A DNA stretch of 64,000 bases from Sulfurimonas sp. (GTDB lineage Bacteria > Campylobacterota > Campylobacteria > Campylobacterales > Sulfurimonadaceae): assembly GCF_023229105.1 (NCBI RefSeq), contig NZ_JALNZY010000002.1, forward strand, positions 1-64,000, given 5' to 3'. Positions 1 through 8,047 of this stretch are shown here, piece after piece. The notes under the pieces are model-generated. The model had not been told where the DNA came from. It saw only the letters and a list, made by a program, of their open reading frames with translations, and did not search any database. Position 1 is the stretch's first letter; every line of letters begins with the position of its first letter. The position numbers and the translations under genes are program-made.

Positions 1-196
1 AATTTATTTAGATATACGCCTGAATATTTTTTACTTCTTACTCTTGCCAAATTGTTACCCTATTGCTACCCAAAATTTAAAAATCTATATAAAAGTATAG
101 CAAACTTAATATAACAAAAACAATAGGTAAGTCCCTAAAATAAGGAGCTTTAGAGAAGAATAGGAAACTTTAAGAAACTTAAGGAATTCTTTTAAA

Positions 197-224
197 TAGA
201 GTTCGAATCTCTGAGGGTCCACCA
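197..224 (+). tRNA. Orphan 3' end of a tRNA gene (T arm, acceptor 3' strand, CCA)
   Basis: Positions 197-201 (TAGAG) pair with 209-213 (CTCTG) around the canonical T loop TTCGAAT. Seven acceptor bases AGGGTCC, a discriminator A and an encoded CCA (222-224) follow. No GGACCCT 5' acceptor strand, D arm or anticodon arm lies within 196 bases upstream, so this is only the last third of a tRNA. Duplicated tRNA 3' ends are the usual attachment-site scar of tyrosine-integrase elements. The tRNA identity cannot be told. Bases 1-196 show no gene I can support. Confidence 0.7.
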
Positions 225-267
225 CTTTATACTTCGCCCATTCAACAACCAAGTGCGACAATCTGAT

Positions 268-1170
268 TTAAAAATTTCTCTTGCTGACATTTCTTTTTAG
301 CAGTTCTTCATACATTGTTGTCATAAGAGGTGCTTTAATGCCGTTTTTTTGTGCTTCTTTTACTATGTATCCACTTAAAGTTTCAAGCTCATCTTTTTTA
401 TGGTTTTTAAAATCGAGCTGCATGGATGTTGTAGCATCATAAGGAACTTTTCCTGCTGTGAGAAGTGAGTTTTGCACCTCCTCATAAATATCTACTCCAT
501 GAGCAGAAGCTACGTCTGCTATCTCGGATAAAATTTCTTTTGCTCTGTCATAGTGGTTTTTATAAACAGAACCTATGCTCTCATCATAGTAACTTGTCAA
601 AGTAGCGAACGCACTTATAAATATATACTTTTTCCATAAAGCCGTTTTTATATCTGAGGGAGTCTTGTACCTTAGAGCGGCTTCATCAAAAAGAGCTGAA
701 ACCTTTTTAACGGCAGAGGCATCAGCTCCGCCAAAAACTGCCGCAAAAATATCGCCATTTTTTCTTATACTTCCTGCTCTTTGTATATGCGAGAGGATAT
801 AGATACATCCGTCTAATACTACTGAACTTGAGAGTTTCCTCAAAAGATTGCCGTTTGAGACGCCATTAGAAAAACTCAGTAAAACGGTATTTGAATCTAT
901 ATGCAGGGATATATTTTTGTAAGACTCTTCAAGGTCATGACTTTTGACACAAAAGAGGACTATATCAAAATACCCCTCTGCTTTATCAAGAGTGCTCGCT
1001 TTTAAATCTACACTCCACTCTTTTTTATCTTCAACTATTTTGAGCCCGTTTTTTTGTATTGCGCTTAAGTGTTTACCTCTTGCAAAACCTACTATTTTAT
1101 AAGAAGTTTTGCTCAAAGATGCTGCGAGGTATCCTCCAACTCCACCCAATCCTACTACGGCTACTCTCAT
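268..1170 (-). CDS. panE: 2-dehydropantoate 2-reductase (ketopantoate reductase) family
   Basis: Predicted NADPH-dependent reduction of 2-dehydropantoate to pantoate for coenzyme A synthesis, in the cytoplasm. The N-terminus carries the ketopantoate-reductase Rossmann motif VVGLGGVGGYLA. The middle has LWKKYIFISAF, matching the family's conserved catalytic lysine region, and the total of about 300 residues is normal. I chose the ATG at 1170: its ATGA overlaps the perR stop and a GGAG lies about 9 bases upstream. A GTG three codons earlier is possible. It is probably translationally coupled to perR. Several paralogues of this fold exist, so the exact substrate is inferred. Confidence 0.8.
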   Translation of the reverse strand: MRVAVVGLGGVGGYLAASLSKTSYKIVGFARGKHLSAIQKNGLKIVEDKKEWSVDLKASTLDKAEGYFDIVLFCVKSHDLEESYKNISLHIDSNTVLLSFSNGVSNGNLLRKLSSSVVLDGCIYILSHIQRAGSIRKNGDIFAAVFGGADASAVKKVSALFDEAALRYKTPSDIKTALWKKYIFISAFATLTSYYDESIGSVYKNHYDRAKEILSEIADVASAHGVDIYEEVQNSLLTAGKVPYDATTSMQLDFKNHKKDELETLSGYIVKEAQKNGIKAPLMTTMYEELLKRNVSKRNF

Positions 1171-1571
1171 CGTTGGCACTCCGGACAGATGCCAAATAAT
1201 ACAAGTGCATTTTCATCAAATATATAACCACTTTTTTTAGAGGCATTCTCTATCGTGATATCTAAACAAAGATTTAAATCTTCAAGCTTTTCACACTTTT
1301 TACAAACCATATGAGAGTGTTCATTTTTTAAAATCTCATACTTTGATTTGCTGTTCGATATCTTTATCTCTTTTAAAATCTTTACTTCAACCATAGAATT
1401 TATATTTTTGTAAAGAGTAGCAATAGATATTGAACAAAAATCCTTACGAATATTAGCAAAAAGCTCTTCAATGGTAATATGTCCGACATAATCTATAATC
1501 GAAAGCATTCCGAGCCTTTGCGGGGTTACTTTTAAGCTGTGTTCTTTGAGTATTAGTTCATAATTTTTCAT
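1167..1571 (-). CDS. perR: Fur-family peroxide-responsive repressor, PerR-like
   Basis: A 134-residue metalloregulator. Residues 1-80 form the winged helix (VTPQRLGMLSIID, then SIATLYKNINSM). The C-terminal dimerisation half has the metal-ligand stretch HSHMVCKKCEKLEDL and a final CPEC, giving two CxxC zinc pairs as in Fur/PerR. It is divergent from a desulforubrerythrin at 1796, a classic peroxide-defence target, which favours PerR over Fur, Zur or Nur. An imperfect dyad 10 bases upstream of its ATG may be its own operator. It overlaps panE by four bases. The metal specificity cannot be read from the sequence. Confidence 0.8.
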   Translation of the reverse strand: MKNYELILKEHSLKVTPQRLGMLSIIDYVGHITIEELFANIRKDFCSISIATLYKNINSMVEVKILKEIKISNSKSKYEILKNEHSHMVCKKCEKLEDLNLCLDITIENASKKSGYIFDENALVLFGICPECQR

Positions 1572-1580
1572 AACTACAAT

Positions 1581-1601
1581 ATTATCATTTGGATTAATAA
1601 T
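1581..1601. promoter_or_regulatory. Candidate PerR/Fur operator ahead of perR
   Basis: An imperfect inverted repeat of the form ATTATnAnTnnnnAnTnATAAT lies 10 bases upstream of the perR start, within the divergent perR/desulforubrerythrin spacer (1572-1795). Its arms resemble half-sites of Fur-family boxes. Autoregulation is an inference. Confidence 0.4.
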
Positions 1602-1761
1602 TTTATATAAAAAAATTCTACTGTTTATAATATTAAGAGTTATTTGATAATTTTTGCAAAACGATAATCTTTCTTGTTTATATTTAAGTTTAATATTTAC
1701 TTTTATTCTTGCGATATTTATTGTGAACTTACTAAATGCGGATACATTTTAAATATTTCAG

Positions 1762-1767
1762 TACAAT
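1762..1767 (+). promoter_or_regulatory. Probable -10 box (TACAAT) of the desulforubrerythrin gene
   Basis: TACAAT lies 28 bases before the ATG at 1796, and an AAAGGA ribosome site sits at about 1784-1789. No clear -35 is seen, as is usual for sigma-70 promoters in Campylobacterota. Confidence 0.45.
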
Positions 1768-1795
1768 AACTATTAAACAAATCAAAGGATGAAAG

Positions 1796-2443
1796 ATGAG
1801 ACAGTACGAAACATATAAATGCAACATATGCGGTAATGAAGTTGAAGTTCAACATGTAGGCGGAGGGAAACTTGTCTGCTGCGGCGAAGAGATGGGGTGT
1901 ATCACTACCAATCTTACTGCCGTGAACCTCATGAAGGCTTTTGCAGGCGAATCTCAGGCACGAAATAAATATGAGTTTTTCGGTGAATTAGCGCGCGAGG
2001 CAGGCTGGCATGCAATTGCTAATCATTTTGCAGAAGCGGCAATGAATGAAAAGTATCATGCAAGAGCTGAACTAGAAGCATACAACAAGCTTGTGTACGG
2101 TTTTGAGATGCATGAAACTCTTAAAAACCTTGACATTGCTATTGCCGGCGAAAATTACGAACACACAGAGATGTATCCCAACTTTGCAGCCATTGCAGAA
2201 AAAGAGGGACATAAAGATATAGCACGCCTCTTAAAAGCTATTGCAAAAGTTGAAGTAGAACATGAAAGAGAGTACAAAGAGATGAAGAGAGCTCTTGAAG
2301 AGGAAGGCTTCTTTAAAAGCGATGAAGATGAATACTGGGTTTGTGAAGTATGCGGACATGTTCACAGAGGTAAAAAACCGCCAAAAGCGTGCCCACTATG
2401 TAAAGCACCGCAAGAGTATTTTAAAAGAGAGTATTTATACTAA
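1796..2443 (+). CDS. rrc: Desulforubrerythrin (desulforedoxin - diiron - rubredoxin), NADH/H2O2 peroxidase type
   Basis: Three metal domains are visible. Residues 1-40 form a desulforedoxin-like iron site (CNICG, then VCCGEEM with adjacent cysteines). About 45-170 is a four-helix rubrerythrin diiron domain with repeated ExxH motifs ([17 protein letters not shown]). The C-terminus is a rubredoxin (VCEVCGH, then CPLC). This architecture matches the desulforubrerythrin described from Campylobacter jejuni (Rrc), which reduces hydrogen peroxide in the cytoplasm. The length of 215 residues fits. It stands divergent from the PerR-like repressor, which suggests peroxide induction. The domain calls are firm; the electron donor is unknown. 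Confidence 0.92.
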   Translation: MRQYETYKCNICGNEVEVQHVGGGKLVCCGEEMGCITTNLTAVNLMKAFAGESQARNKYEFFGELAREAGWHAIANHFAEAAMNEKYHARAELEAYNKLVYGFEMHETLKNLDIAIAGENYEHTEMYPNFAAIAEKEGHKDIARLLKAIAKVEVEHEREYKEMKRALEEEGFFKSDEDEYWVCEVCGHVHRGKKPPKACPLCKAPQEYFKREYLY

Positions 2444-2537
2444 AAATCACTTAAAACGGATACTCCTTTTGGCAACTTTAATTTTTATATAAACCTATTT
2501 TGTTATAGTGACCCTTACCAAAAAACAAGGAGGACAT

Positions 2538-2957
2538 ATGGCTATTAGTAACAATCAAGTAGTTTCTATGGAGTATGAAGTAAAAGTGAATGGGAATGTT
2601 GTTGATAGCAATGTTAACGAGGAGCCTTTAGAATTTACTTTCGGTTGCGGGCAAATTATCTCTGGTTTGGAGTCTAGAATTGCAAACTTAAGCGCAGGCG
2701 AATCGGCTTCTATCTTAGTTCCAGCAAGCGAAGCATATGGAGAGTACAATGAAGAGGCGATGCAAAAGATTCCAAAAGAGCAGTTTGAGGGCATAGAACT
2801 CTCTATTGGACTACCTCTTCAAGGTCAAGGACCAGACGGCAACCCGATTCAAGTTATTGTAAAAGATATTTTAGACGATGAAGTGCTTATAGATTTTAAC
2901 CACCCATTAGCAGGAGAAGAGTTAAGCTTCAATGTTAATATAATTTCTGTAAAATAA
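2538..2957 (+). CDS. slyD: FKBP-type peptidyl-prolyl isomerase, SlyD-like
   Basis: A 139-residue FKBP-fold isomerase and chaperone expected in the cytoplasm. The sequence MEYEVKVNGNVVDSN followed by GCGQIISGLE matches the SlyD/FkpA-SlyD N-terminal FKBP strand. The central acidic stretch (ASEAYGEYNEEAMQKIP) is the insert-in-flap region, and DFNHPLAGEELSF is the family's closing signature. The His/Cys-rich nickel-binding tail of E. coli SlyD is absent. The start is the ATG at 2538, preceded by an AAGGAGG ribosome site at 2527-2533; an upstream in-frame start at 2508 has no such site. Confidence 0.88.
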   Translation: MAISNNQVVSMEYEVKVNGNVVDSNVNEEPLEFTFGCGQIISGLESRIANLSAGESASILVPASEAYGEYNEEAMQKIPKEQFEGIELSIGLPLQGQGPDGNPIQVIVKDILDDEVLIDFNHPLAGEELSFNVNIISVK

Positions 2958-2977
2958 AGAGCCGACCAAGGCTCTTT
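2956..2977 (+). terminator. Terminator-like hairpin after slyD
   Basis: AAAGAGCC and GGCTCTTT form a perfect 8-bp stem around a 6-base loop, starting inside the slyD stop codon. There is no long T tract after it, so termination may be partial. Confidence 0.55.
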
Positions 2978-3017
2978 ATGGAAACTAGACTCTCTTTATA
3001 CTTTACTATCAATATGT

Positions 3018-3023
3018 TATAAT
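3018..3023 (+). promoter_or_regulatory. Probable -10 box (TATAAT) for the gene at 3070
   Basis: A perfect TATAAT is preceded by a TATGT context and placed 46 bases before the start codon at 3070. An AAAGGA ribosome site follows at about 3057-3062. Confidence 0.5.
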
Positions 3024-3069
3024 TTGAATACAAAGCAGTTTTTTAGCTCTTAAAATAAAGGATAGTTAG

Positions 3070-3516
3070 ATGCCTGAATCTTACTTCAAAAATATACAAA
3101 AAGATATACTCTCCTACAAAAATCATCTCAATAAAAACAACATGACTATCGACAAGACAAACAAGCTCTTTCTTAATCTGATTTTAGATATCTTAGAGTA
3201 CCTAGGCACTCAAGATCCAAAAAAACTCGATGAATTTTGCGAGTACAACATCATGACTATGAAAAAAGAGTTTGAAGGAGTTATACACGGAACCTCCGTT
3301 AGCGAACAAACACAGGCTACCTTGCTTACTTTTTTTATGCGCATTGCAAAAGAGATGGATGTAAAATATAGAAATATAGAAAATGAGAGCTTAGCCAAAC
3401 TCTACTCTCTTATGACTTCAAAAGATTTCAGATATCCTAGTTACATCAAAGATCAAAAAGAGTTTGCACTTGAGAGCATGCCTGACAATATTAAGCGGAT
3501 GCTCTACCTCAAATAG
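3070..3516 (+). CDS. Conserved-looking protein of unknown function, 148 residues
   Basis: I do not recognise this protein. It is predicted soluble and mostly helical, lysine- and glutamate-rich, with no signal peptide, membrane segment or cysteine cluster. It has its own TATAAT box and ribosome site, and ordinary codon use for the region, so it is likely a real gene. It ends two bases before the convergent aldolase/SDR gene. No functional clue comes from the neighbours. Confidence 0.7.
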   Translation: MPESYFKNIQKDILSYKNHLNKNNMTIDKTNKLFLNLILDILEYLGTQDPKKLDEFCEYNIMTMKKEFEGVIHGTSVSEQTQATLLTFFMRIAKEMDVKYRNIENESLAKLYSLMTSKDFRYPSYIKDQKEFALESMPDNIKRMLYLK

Positions 3517-3517
3517 G

Positions 3518-5479
3518 TTAAATTGTTCTGTCGCTTCCTCCGTCTATTGCAACTTGAGAACCGGTCGTTTTTGCAAACGCCTTTCCTGCCATTGCGCAGA
3601 CAAGTTCTGCAACATCGTCTGATTTTATATCCGTTTTGAGCACATTGTTTGTTTTGTACTCTTGTACGCTCATATTGTACGCTTTTGCACGATTTTTTAA
3701 AACTTCCTCCGTCCAAATAGCTGTATCAAAAACCGCATGCGGATGAAGTGTGTTGACTCTTACGCCATACTCTCCAAGTTCAAGCGCTGCAATACGTGCT
3801 AGTTGTGTCTGTCCGGCTTTTGCAACAGAGTACGCCGCTGCACCTTTTCCCGGAGCATGAAAATTTTTAGAAGCTACCATGATTATACAAGCATCAACGC
3901 CGAGTTTTAAAAACGGTGCCGTATATTTAATGAGTTTTTGATGTGAGGTAAGATTTATATCCATACTTTTTTGCCAATTTTCATCACTTAACACATCAAG
4001 GTTTTGGCTAGGTGTAAAGATACCCGCATTGCTGACAACTATATCAATTCCGCCAAAACTCTTAACTGCGCAAGAGATTGCATGTTGGATATCTTCACTA
4101 GATGTCAAATCACATTTTACCCCGATAGCATCTATTTTACTAAATATATTCTCAACTTCTGGATTTATGTCAAGTGCCACAACTGCCGCACCTCTTTTGT
4201 TTAACATCTTTGCGATTGCAAGCCCTATTCCGCTAGCCGCTCCCGTAACCAAAGCTACTTTTCCGCTAAACTCAGGTACGCTTCCGCCACCTTGAAGTTT
4301 TGCCTGTTCGAGCGACCAATACTCAACCTCAAAGATACTTGATGCACTTAACGCTTTGTACCCGCCTAATTTCTCAGCTTTTAAAATAGCCTCGTAAGTA
4401 TGATTATTTATGTCTTTAATGATATTTGCCTCTTTTGCGTTTACTCCAAAAGAGAGACTTCCCTTGCCTTTGAGAATTGCAAAATTAGGAGCAGGGTTTA
4501 AAAGAGTTTCATCTTTTTTATTATCATCAAAATACTTTTTATACTCTTTTACATAATTTGCCAAATCTGTTACATAATCATCCCCTAAAATTGCGGGAAC
4601 CCTCTTTGTTCGTATAACATGATCAGGTGTTAAGGGACCTTGAGTTGCAATATTTTCTATATTTTTTTTAGAAAATTTTATAGCTAAATCTCCCTCATTT
4701 AGTATGCTTATTGTAGCTTTACCTTTAAGGTTTGAAACCTCACGTCTCATCTTTGCAAGAGTAAGCAGCTCTACATGTGAGGCTGCTTTTTCTACCTCTA
4801 GAGTTGCACCGCTCATTTGGAGATATTTTTCTGCTTTATCAACCAGTTCTATAGTTTTTTCATAAGATTTTTTTGCATCATCACTAAATGTGAAAAGTCC
4901 GTGGTTCATTAAAACCATGCCCTCAAGCTCACTCCAGTTCACATCTCTTGTCATCTCATAGATAAGTTTTGCAAGAACAAAACCGGGCATTATGTATGGG
5001 ATAACTAAAACTTTATCTCCATAAAGCTCTTTTATTCTCGCCTCACCATCTTTTGTGTTAGTGATGGTAACCACTGCGTCGGTATGAGTATGATCAACAA
5101 ATTTAAAAGGGATAATCGCATGCAGTATTGCTTCAACGGAAGGATTTGGAGCAGATGGATTTGTCATAGCAAGACGCTGATACTTTACCATGTCGGTATC
5201 ACTTAGCTCTTTTAACTCCGCCATTTTAAGAAGCATCTCCATCTTTACGGGAGCGAAACCCTCCGCTTCTATGGTAGCCAAATCCCAGCCGCTGCCTTTG
5301 ACGTACAAAATCTCTTCACTCTCACCAAAAAAATTTGTTGCACGAGATTTTACGGAGGTGTTTCCGCCGCCATGAAGTACCAAAGAAGCATCACGCCCAA
5401 GCACTCTTGATGTATAGACTCTTAAATCCAAATCCGTCTTAAATTTACTCGCCTCTTTCTCATCATATAAACTTTTCAT
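3518..5479 (-). CDS. Class II aldolase fused to short-chain dehydrogenase (DHAP-shunt candidate)
   Basis: Residues 1-390 are a zinc class II aldolase: HGGGNTSVKS at 36-45 binds the phosphate, and zinc ligands are expected in DHTHTD (H130, H132) and NHGLF (H193). Residues 405-653 are an SDR with the NAD-binding TGAASGIG, SNAG in place of NNAG at 483-486, and catalytic Y550/K554 in AAYSVAKAG. The architecture resembles rhamnulose-1-phosphate aldolase/alcohol dehydrogenase proteins. No rhamnose gene is adjacent; mtnK and mtnA are, with an ATGA overlap. I infer cleavage of 5-deoxy- or methylthio-ribulose-1-phosphate to dihydroxyacetone phosphate plus an aldehyde, which the SDR half would reduce. 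The substrate is unproven. Confidence 0.82.
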   Translation of the reverse strand: MKSLYDEKEASKFKTDLDLRVYTSRVLGRDASLVLHGGGNTSVKSRATNFFGESEEILYVKGSGWDLATIEAEGFAPVKMEMLLKMAELKELSDTDMVKYQRLAMTNPSAPNPSVEAILHAIIPFKFVDHTHTDAVVTITNTKDGEARIKELYGDKVLVIPYIMPGFVLAKLIYEMTRDVNWSELEGMVLMNHGLFTFSDDAKKSYEKTIELVDKAEKYLQMSGATLEVEKAASHVELLTLAKMRREVSNLKGKATISILNEGDLAIKFSKKNIENIATQGPLTPDHVIRTKRVPAILGDDYVTDLANYVKEYKKYFDDNKKDETLLNPAPNFAILKGKGSLSFGVNAKEANIIKDINNHTYEAILKAEKLGGYKALSASSIFEVEYWSLEQAKLQGGGSVPEFSGKVALVTGAASGIGLAIAKMLNKRGAAVVALDINPEVENIFSKIDAIGVKCDLTSSEDIQHAISCAVKSFGGIDIVVSNAGIFTPSQNLDVLSDENWQKSMDINLTSHQKLIKYTAPFLKLGVDACIIMVASKNFHAPGKGAAAYSVAKAGQTQLARIAALELGEYGVRVNTLHPHAVFDTAIWTEEVLKNRAKAYNMSVQEYKTNNVLKTDIKSDDVAELVCAMAGKAFAKTTGSQVAIDGGSDRTI

Positions 5480-6564
5480 GCATCACTCTTTTTAAATTTT
5501 TCCCTAATTTTATCAAAATCTGCCTCGCAAACCCCTCTGTTTGTTATAAGTCTTGTTACAAATTTTGCAGGAGTGATGTCAAAACCATAATTAAGAGCAG
5601 GCGAATTTTCTGGAGTGATGCGAACTCTTCTGAGTACGCCCTCTTCATCCACTCCGTTTATAAATTGCACCTCATCGGGGCTTCTCTCCTCTATAGGTAT
5701 CTCTTTTATACCGTCTCGTATCTCAAAATCAAATGTTGAAGCAGGTATTGCCACATAAAAAGGCACCTCATTATCATATGCCGCGAGTGCTTTTAAATAT
5801 GTTCCTATCTTGTTTGCCACATCGCCGTTTGCGCTTACCCTGTCTGCTCCGACTATTACCATATCAACCTCGCCTTTTTGCATCAGAAGTCCGCCCATAT
5901 TGTCGGTTATAACAGTATGCTCAATTTCACTTTTAGCAAGCTCCCAGGCAGTAAGAGATGCACCCTGATTTCTCGGTCTGGTTTCATCTACCCAAACGTG
6001 AACATCTATTCCTCTTCTCTTTGCCTCGTAGATTGGTGCAAGGGCTGTTCCCTCATCTATTACGGCTAACCACCCTGCATTGCAGTGAGTTAAGATATTT
6101 ATCTTTGTTTTATTCTTCTTTTTTAAAATCTCTTCTATGATGTCACAACCATGTTTGGCTATTTCTTGGCTCTCTTTTGCCTCTTTATCATTTAACTCTA
6201 TGGCGAACGCTCTTGCATCTTCTATCAAATTATCCGAATCTTTTAAAAGTCCCATCATCTTATCTACTGCCCACATCAGATTTACAGCAGTCGGACGTGA
6301 TGCTCTAATAAGCGCAGCTTTTTCTCTTAGCGCCTCGTAATCTCCCTCAACCTCTATAGCAGCTATATAGATTCCAAATGCCGCAACGCTCCCTATAACT
6401 CCAGCCCCGCGAACAGTCATATTTTTTATAGCACTCACGACTTCCTCTGTAGTGGTCAAATATTTTGTATCATAAATAAAAGGTAGCTGCCTCTGATCTA
6501 TAACCTCAAGGCACTCATCAAACATATCATCACTTAACCATAAAGCCTTGTAGTTACCCTGCAT
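5476..6564 (-). CDS. mtnA: S-methyl-5-thioribose-1-phosphate isomerase family (MtnA / 5-deoxyribose-1-P isomerase)
   Basis: Converts methylthioribose-1-phosphate (or 5-deoxyribose-1-phosphate) to the ribulose form. Family motifs are clear: ILTHCNAGWLA with the catalytic cysteine, VWVDETRPRNQGA, and VGADRVSANGDVANKIGTY with the catalytic aspartate. The usual RGAPAIG loop reads RGAGVIG here, a departure that could reflect substrate preference. The length of 362 residues is normal. The gene overlaps mtnK by 11 bases and the aldolase/SDR by four, so all three are one translationally coupled operon. None of the Mtn enzymes of the full methionine salvage pathway beyond MtnA is present in the window. 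Confidence 0.9.
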   Translation of the reverse strand: MQGNYKALWLSDDMFDECLEVIDQRQLPFIYDTKYLTTTEEVVSAIKNMTVRGAGVIGSVAAFGIYIAAIEVEGDYEALREKAALIRASRPTAVNLMWAVDKMMGLLKDSDNLIEDARAFAIELNDKEAKESQEIAKHGCDIIEEILKKKNKTKINILTHCNAGWLAVIDEGTALAPIYEAKRRGIDVHVWVDETRPRNQGASLTAWELAKSEIEHTVITDNMGGLLMQKGEVDMVIVGADRVSANGDVANKIGTYLKALAAYDNEVPFYVAIPASTFDFEIRDGIKEIPIEERSPDEVQFINGVDEEGVLRRVRITPENSPALNYGFDITPAKFVTRLITNRGVCEADFDKIREKFKKSDA

Positions 6565-7780
6565 TTTTTATAATCTCCAATATCTCATCAACGCTATCTA
6601 TCTTATCATGCTCCATCACGAACTCTCTGGCAATTTTTAGAGCTGTTTTTTCTGCCTCGGCTCTAAGAGCTCTCTCTTCAATGCCCCTTATCTCTTCAAC
6701 CCCGGCAACACCGTAAACTCTTCTTGCCATTTTGCAACCTGCAAATCCAACACTCTCTTTTAAAATATTTTTTATAAATCTCTTCTTGTAACTATTGAGC
6801 GTTATTTCGTCCAAATAACCCTCTACTAGCAAGGCAGACTTTTTACATTCACTCCAAAAATTTAAAAATTTTTCGCTAAATTTTTCTAAAACCTCTTTAA
6901 TTGTCAAAAGAAGCCAAGCTTTATAATCCTCATCTTTTGTAACCACTGTGTGATGAATATAGTTATTTACCAGATTTGCCAAAAGTGCTCCTATATCAAA
7001 GCCAAAAGGTCCTACAAATGCAAATTCAGGGTCTATAACATAAGTCTGGCTCTCATTTATCATAATAGAACCCGTATGCAAATCTCCATGCAAAAGAGCA
7101 TCACTTTGCGTCATAAACTTATATTTGAGCTCTAAGGCTCTCTCTTTAAACTCCATATCCCCAAATAGTTTTTTTGCTTGAGGGTTATTTTTTACATTTT
7201 TATTATCGTTAGTTTCATGTTCCATAAATGCAAAACTAAATACTAAATCCTCCGTGAGCTTACATAACTCCGCGTTGCCGTTAAACCTATCTATCAACTC
7301 TCTTTTTTGTATACTACCTAGGTAAAGAGACGATGTATAAAAAAGCGTAGCAGCCATATATGTCGATATATGATCGCTAAAATTTTTATATTTAACCATG
7401 TTAATAAGCCCTTTTCTCATAATAATATGGTTGCTTAGATACTCCATAACGACTAAACTCATCTCTTCGCTGACATAATATATATTTGGAATAAAATTAG
7501 GATATATACTATAAAACTTCTGTAGAGCTCTTATCTCATAAGTCATTCTCTGGCGTCCTAGAGCAAACTCCTCGCCGACGCATCTAAGATAGGGAACAGC
7601 TTGTTTTGCAATCAAGCTCTTCTCTTGATTTTGTACAGAGCTGATTTTATAGACATAGTTAAGATTGCCATCTCCAATCTCCTGAGCCACTAAATCATCA
7701 GAGCCAAAATAATCAATAATTTCTTTTATATTTGAGAGATACTCTATTATGCTTATTTTATCTAATTTTTTGTAGTTCAT
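6554..7780 (-). CDS. mtnK: 5-methylthioribose kinase (MtnK family)
   Basis: ATP-dependent phosphorylation of 5-methylthioribose (or 5-deoxyribose) at C1. It is a 408-residue aminoglycoside-phosphotransferase-fold kinase. The catalytic loop HGDLHTGSIM lies near residue 230, and the metal-binding DPEFAFVGPFGFDIGA follows it; both are the MtnK signature rather than the general kinase pattern. It is first gene of the operon with mtnA and the aldolase/SDR. It needs a nucleosidase to supply free pentose; a nucleosidase-like gene lies at 14482. The start follows a GAGGAAAAT ribosome site. Confidence 0.9.
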   Translation of the reverse strand: MNYKKLDKISIIEYLSNIKEIIDYFGSDDLVAQEIGDGNLNYVYKISSVQNQEKSLIAKQAVPYLRCVGEEFALGRQRMTYEIRALQKFYSIYPNFIPNIYYVSEEMSLVVMEYLSNHIIMRKGLINMVKYKNFSDHISTYMAATLFYTSSLYLGSIQKRELIDRFNGNAELCKLTEDLVFSFAFMEHETNDNKNVKNNPQAKKLFGDMEFKERALELKYKFMTQSDALLHGDLHTGSIMINESQTYVIDPEFAFVGPFGFDIGALLANLVNNYIHHTVVTKDEDYKAWLLLTIKEVLEKFSEKFLNFWSECKKSALLVEGYLDEITLNSYKKRFIKNILKESVGFAGCKMARRVYGVAGVEEIRGIEERALRAEAEKTALKIAREFVMEHDKIDSVDEILEIIKNAG

Positions 7781-7846
7781 ATTTTCCTCTTTGTTTAAAA
7801 AATTGTATCATAATTAGTTATTATTTCATTAAAAGGGGGTTTTCAC

Positions 7847-8047
7847 ATGGGTTGGACTTGTCAACATGACTTTAAAGGTTACTGCAAGCTTATTAAAAAA
7901 GAGTGCTCTCCGGGAATGAAGGGCTGCATACTAAAAAGCAGTGAATATACCTTTAGCACCGGTAGTTATGAGGAAGATAAAAAAGCAGAGGATGAAAAAC
8001 AAGAGAGCAAGCAGATAGATTTTGCAGCATTAGCTCGGAGCAATTAA
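7847..8047 (+). CDS. Small four-cysteine protein of unknown function, 66 residues
   Basis: I do not recognise a family. Four cysteines fall at residues 5, 13, 20 and 27, spaced 7-8 apart, in a basic N-terminal half, followed by an acidic, glutamate/lysine-rich tail. This could be a small metal-binding or disulfide protein, but that is inference. A strong AAAAGGGGG-type ribosome site sits just upstream, supporting translation. Its stop codon overlaps the convergent SDR gene's stop by four bases. Confidence 0.65.
   Translation: MGWTCQHDFKGYCKLIKKECSPGMKGCILKSSEYTFSTGSYEEDKKAEDEKQESKQIDFAALARSN

Noticed and set aside
160..224. tmRNA 3' end as an explanation of the T arm and CCA.
   Set aside because: There is no tag-peptide reading frame or GGGGC-type 5' start within 200 bases, and the acceptor AGGGTCC does not fit known tmRNA ends.
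5476..7780. Full methionine salvage pathway (mtnW/X, mtnBCD, mtnE).
   Set aside because: Only mtnK and mtnA are present; the following gene is an aldolase/SDR, so a truncated salvage ending in DHAP is preferred.
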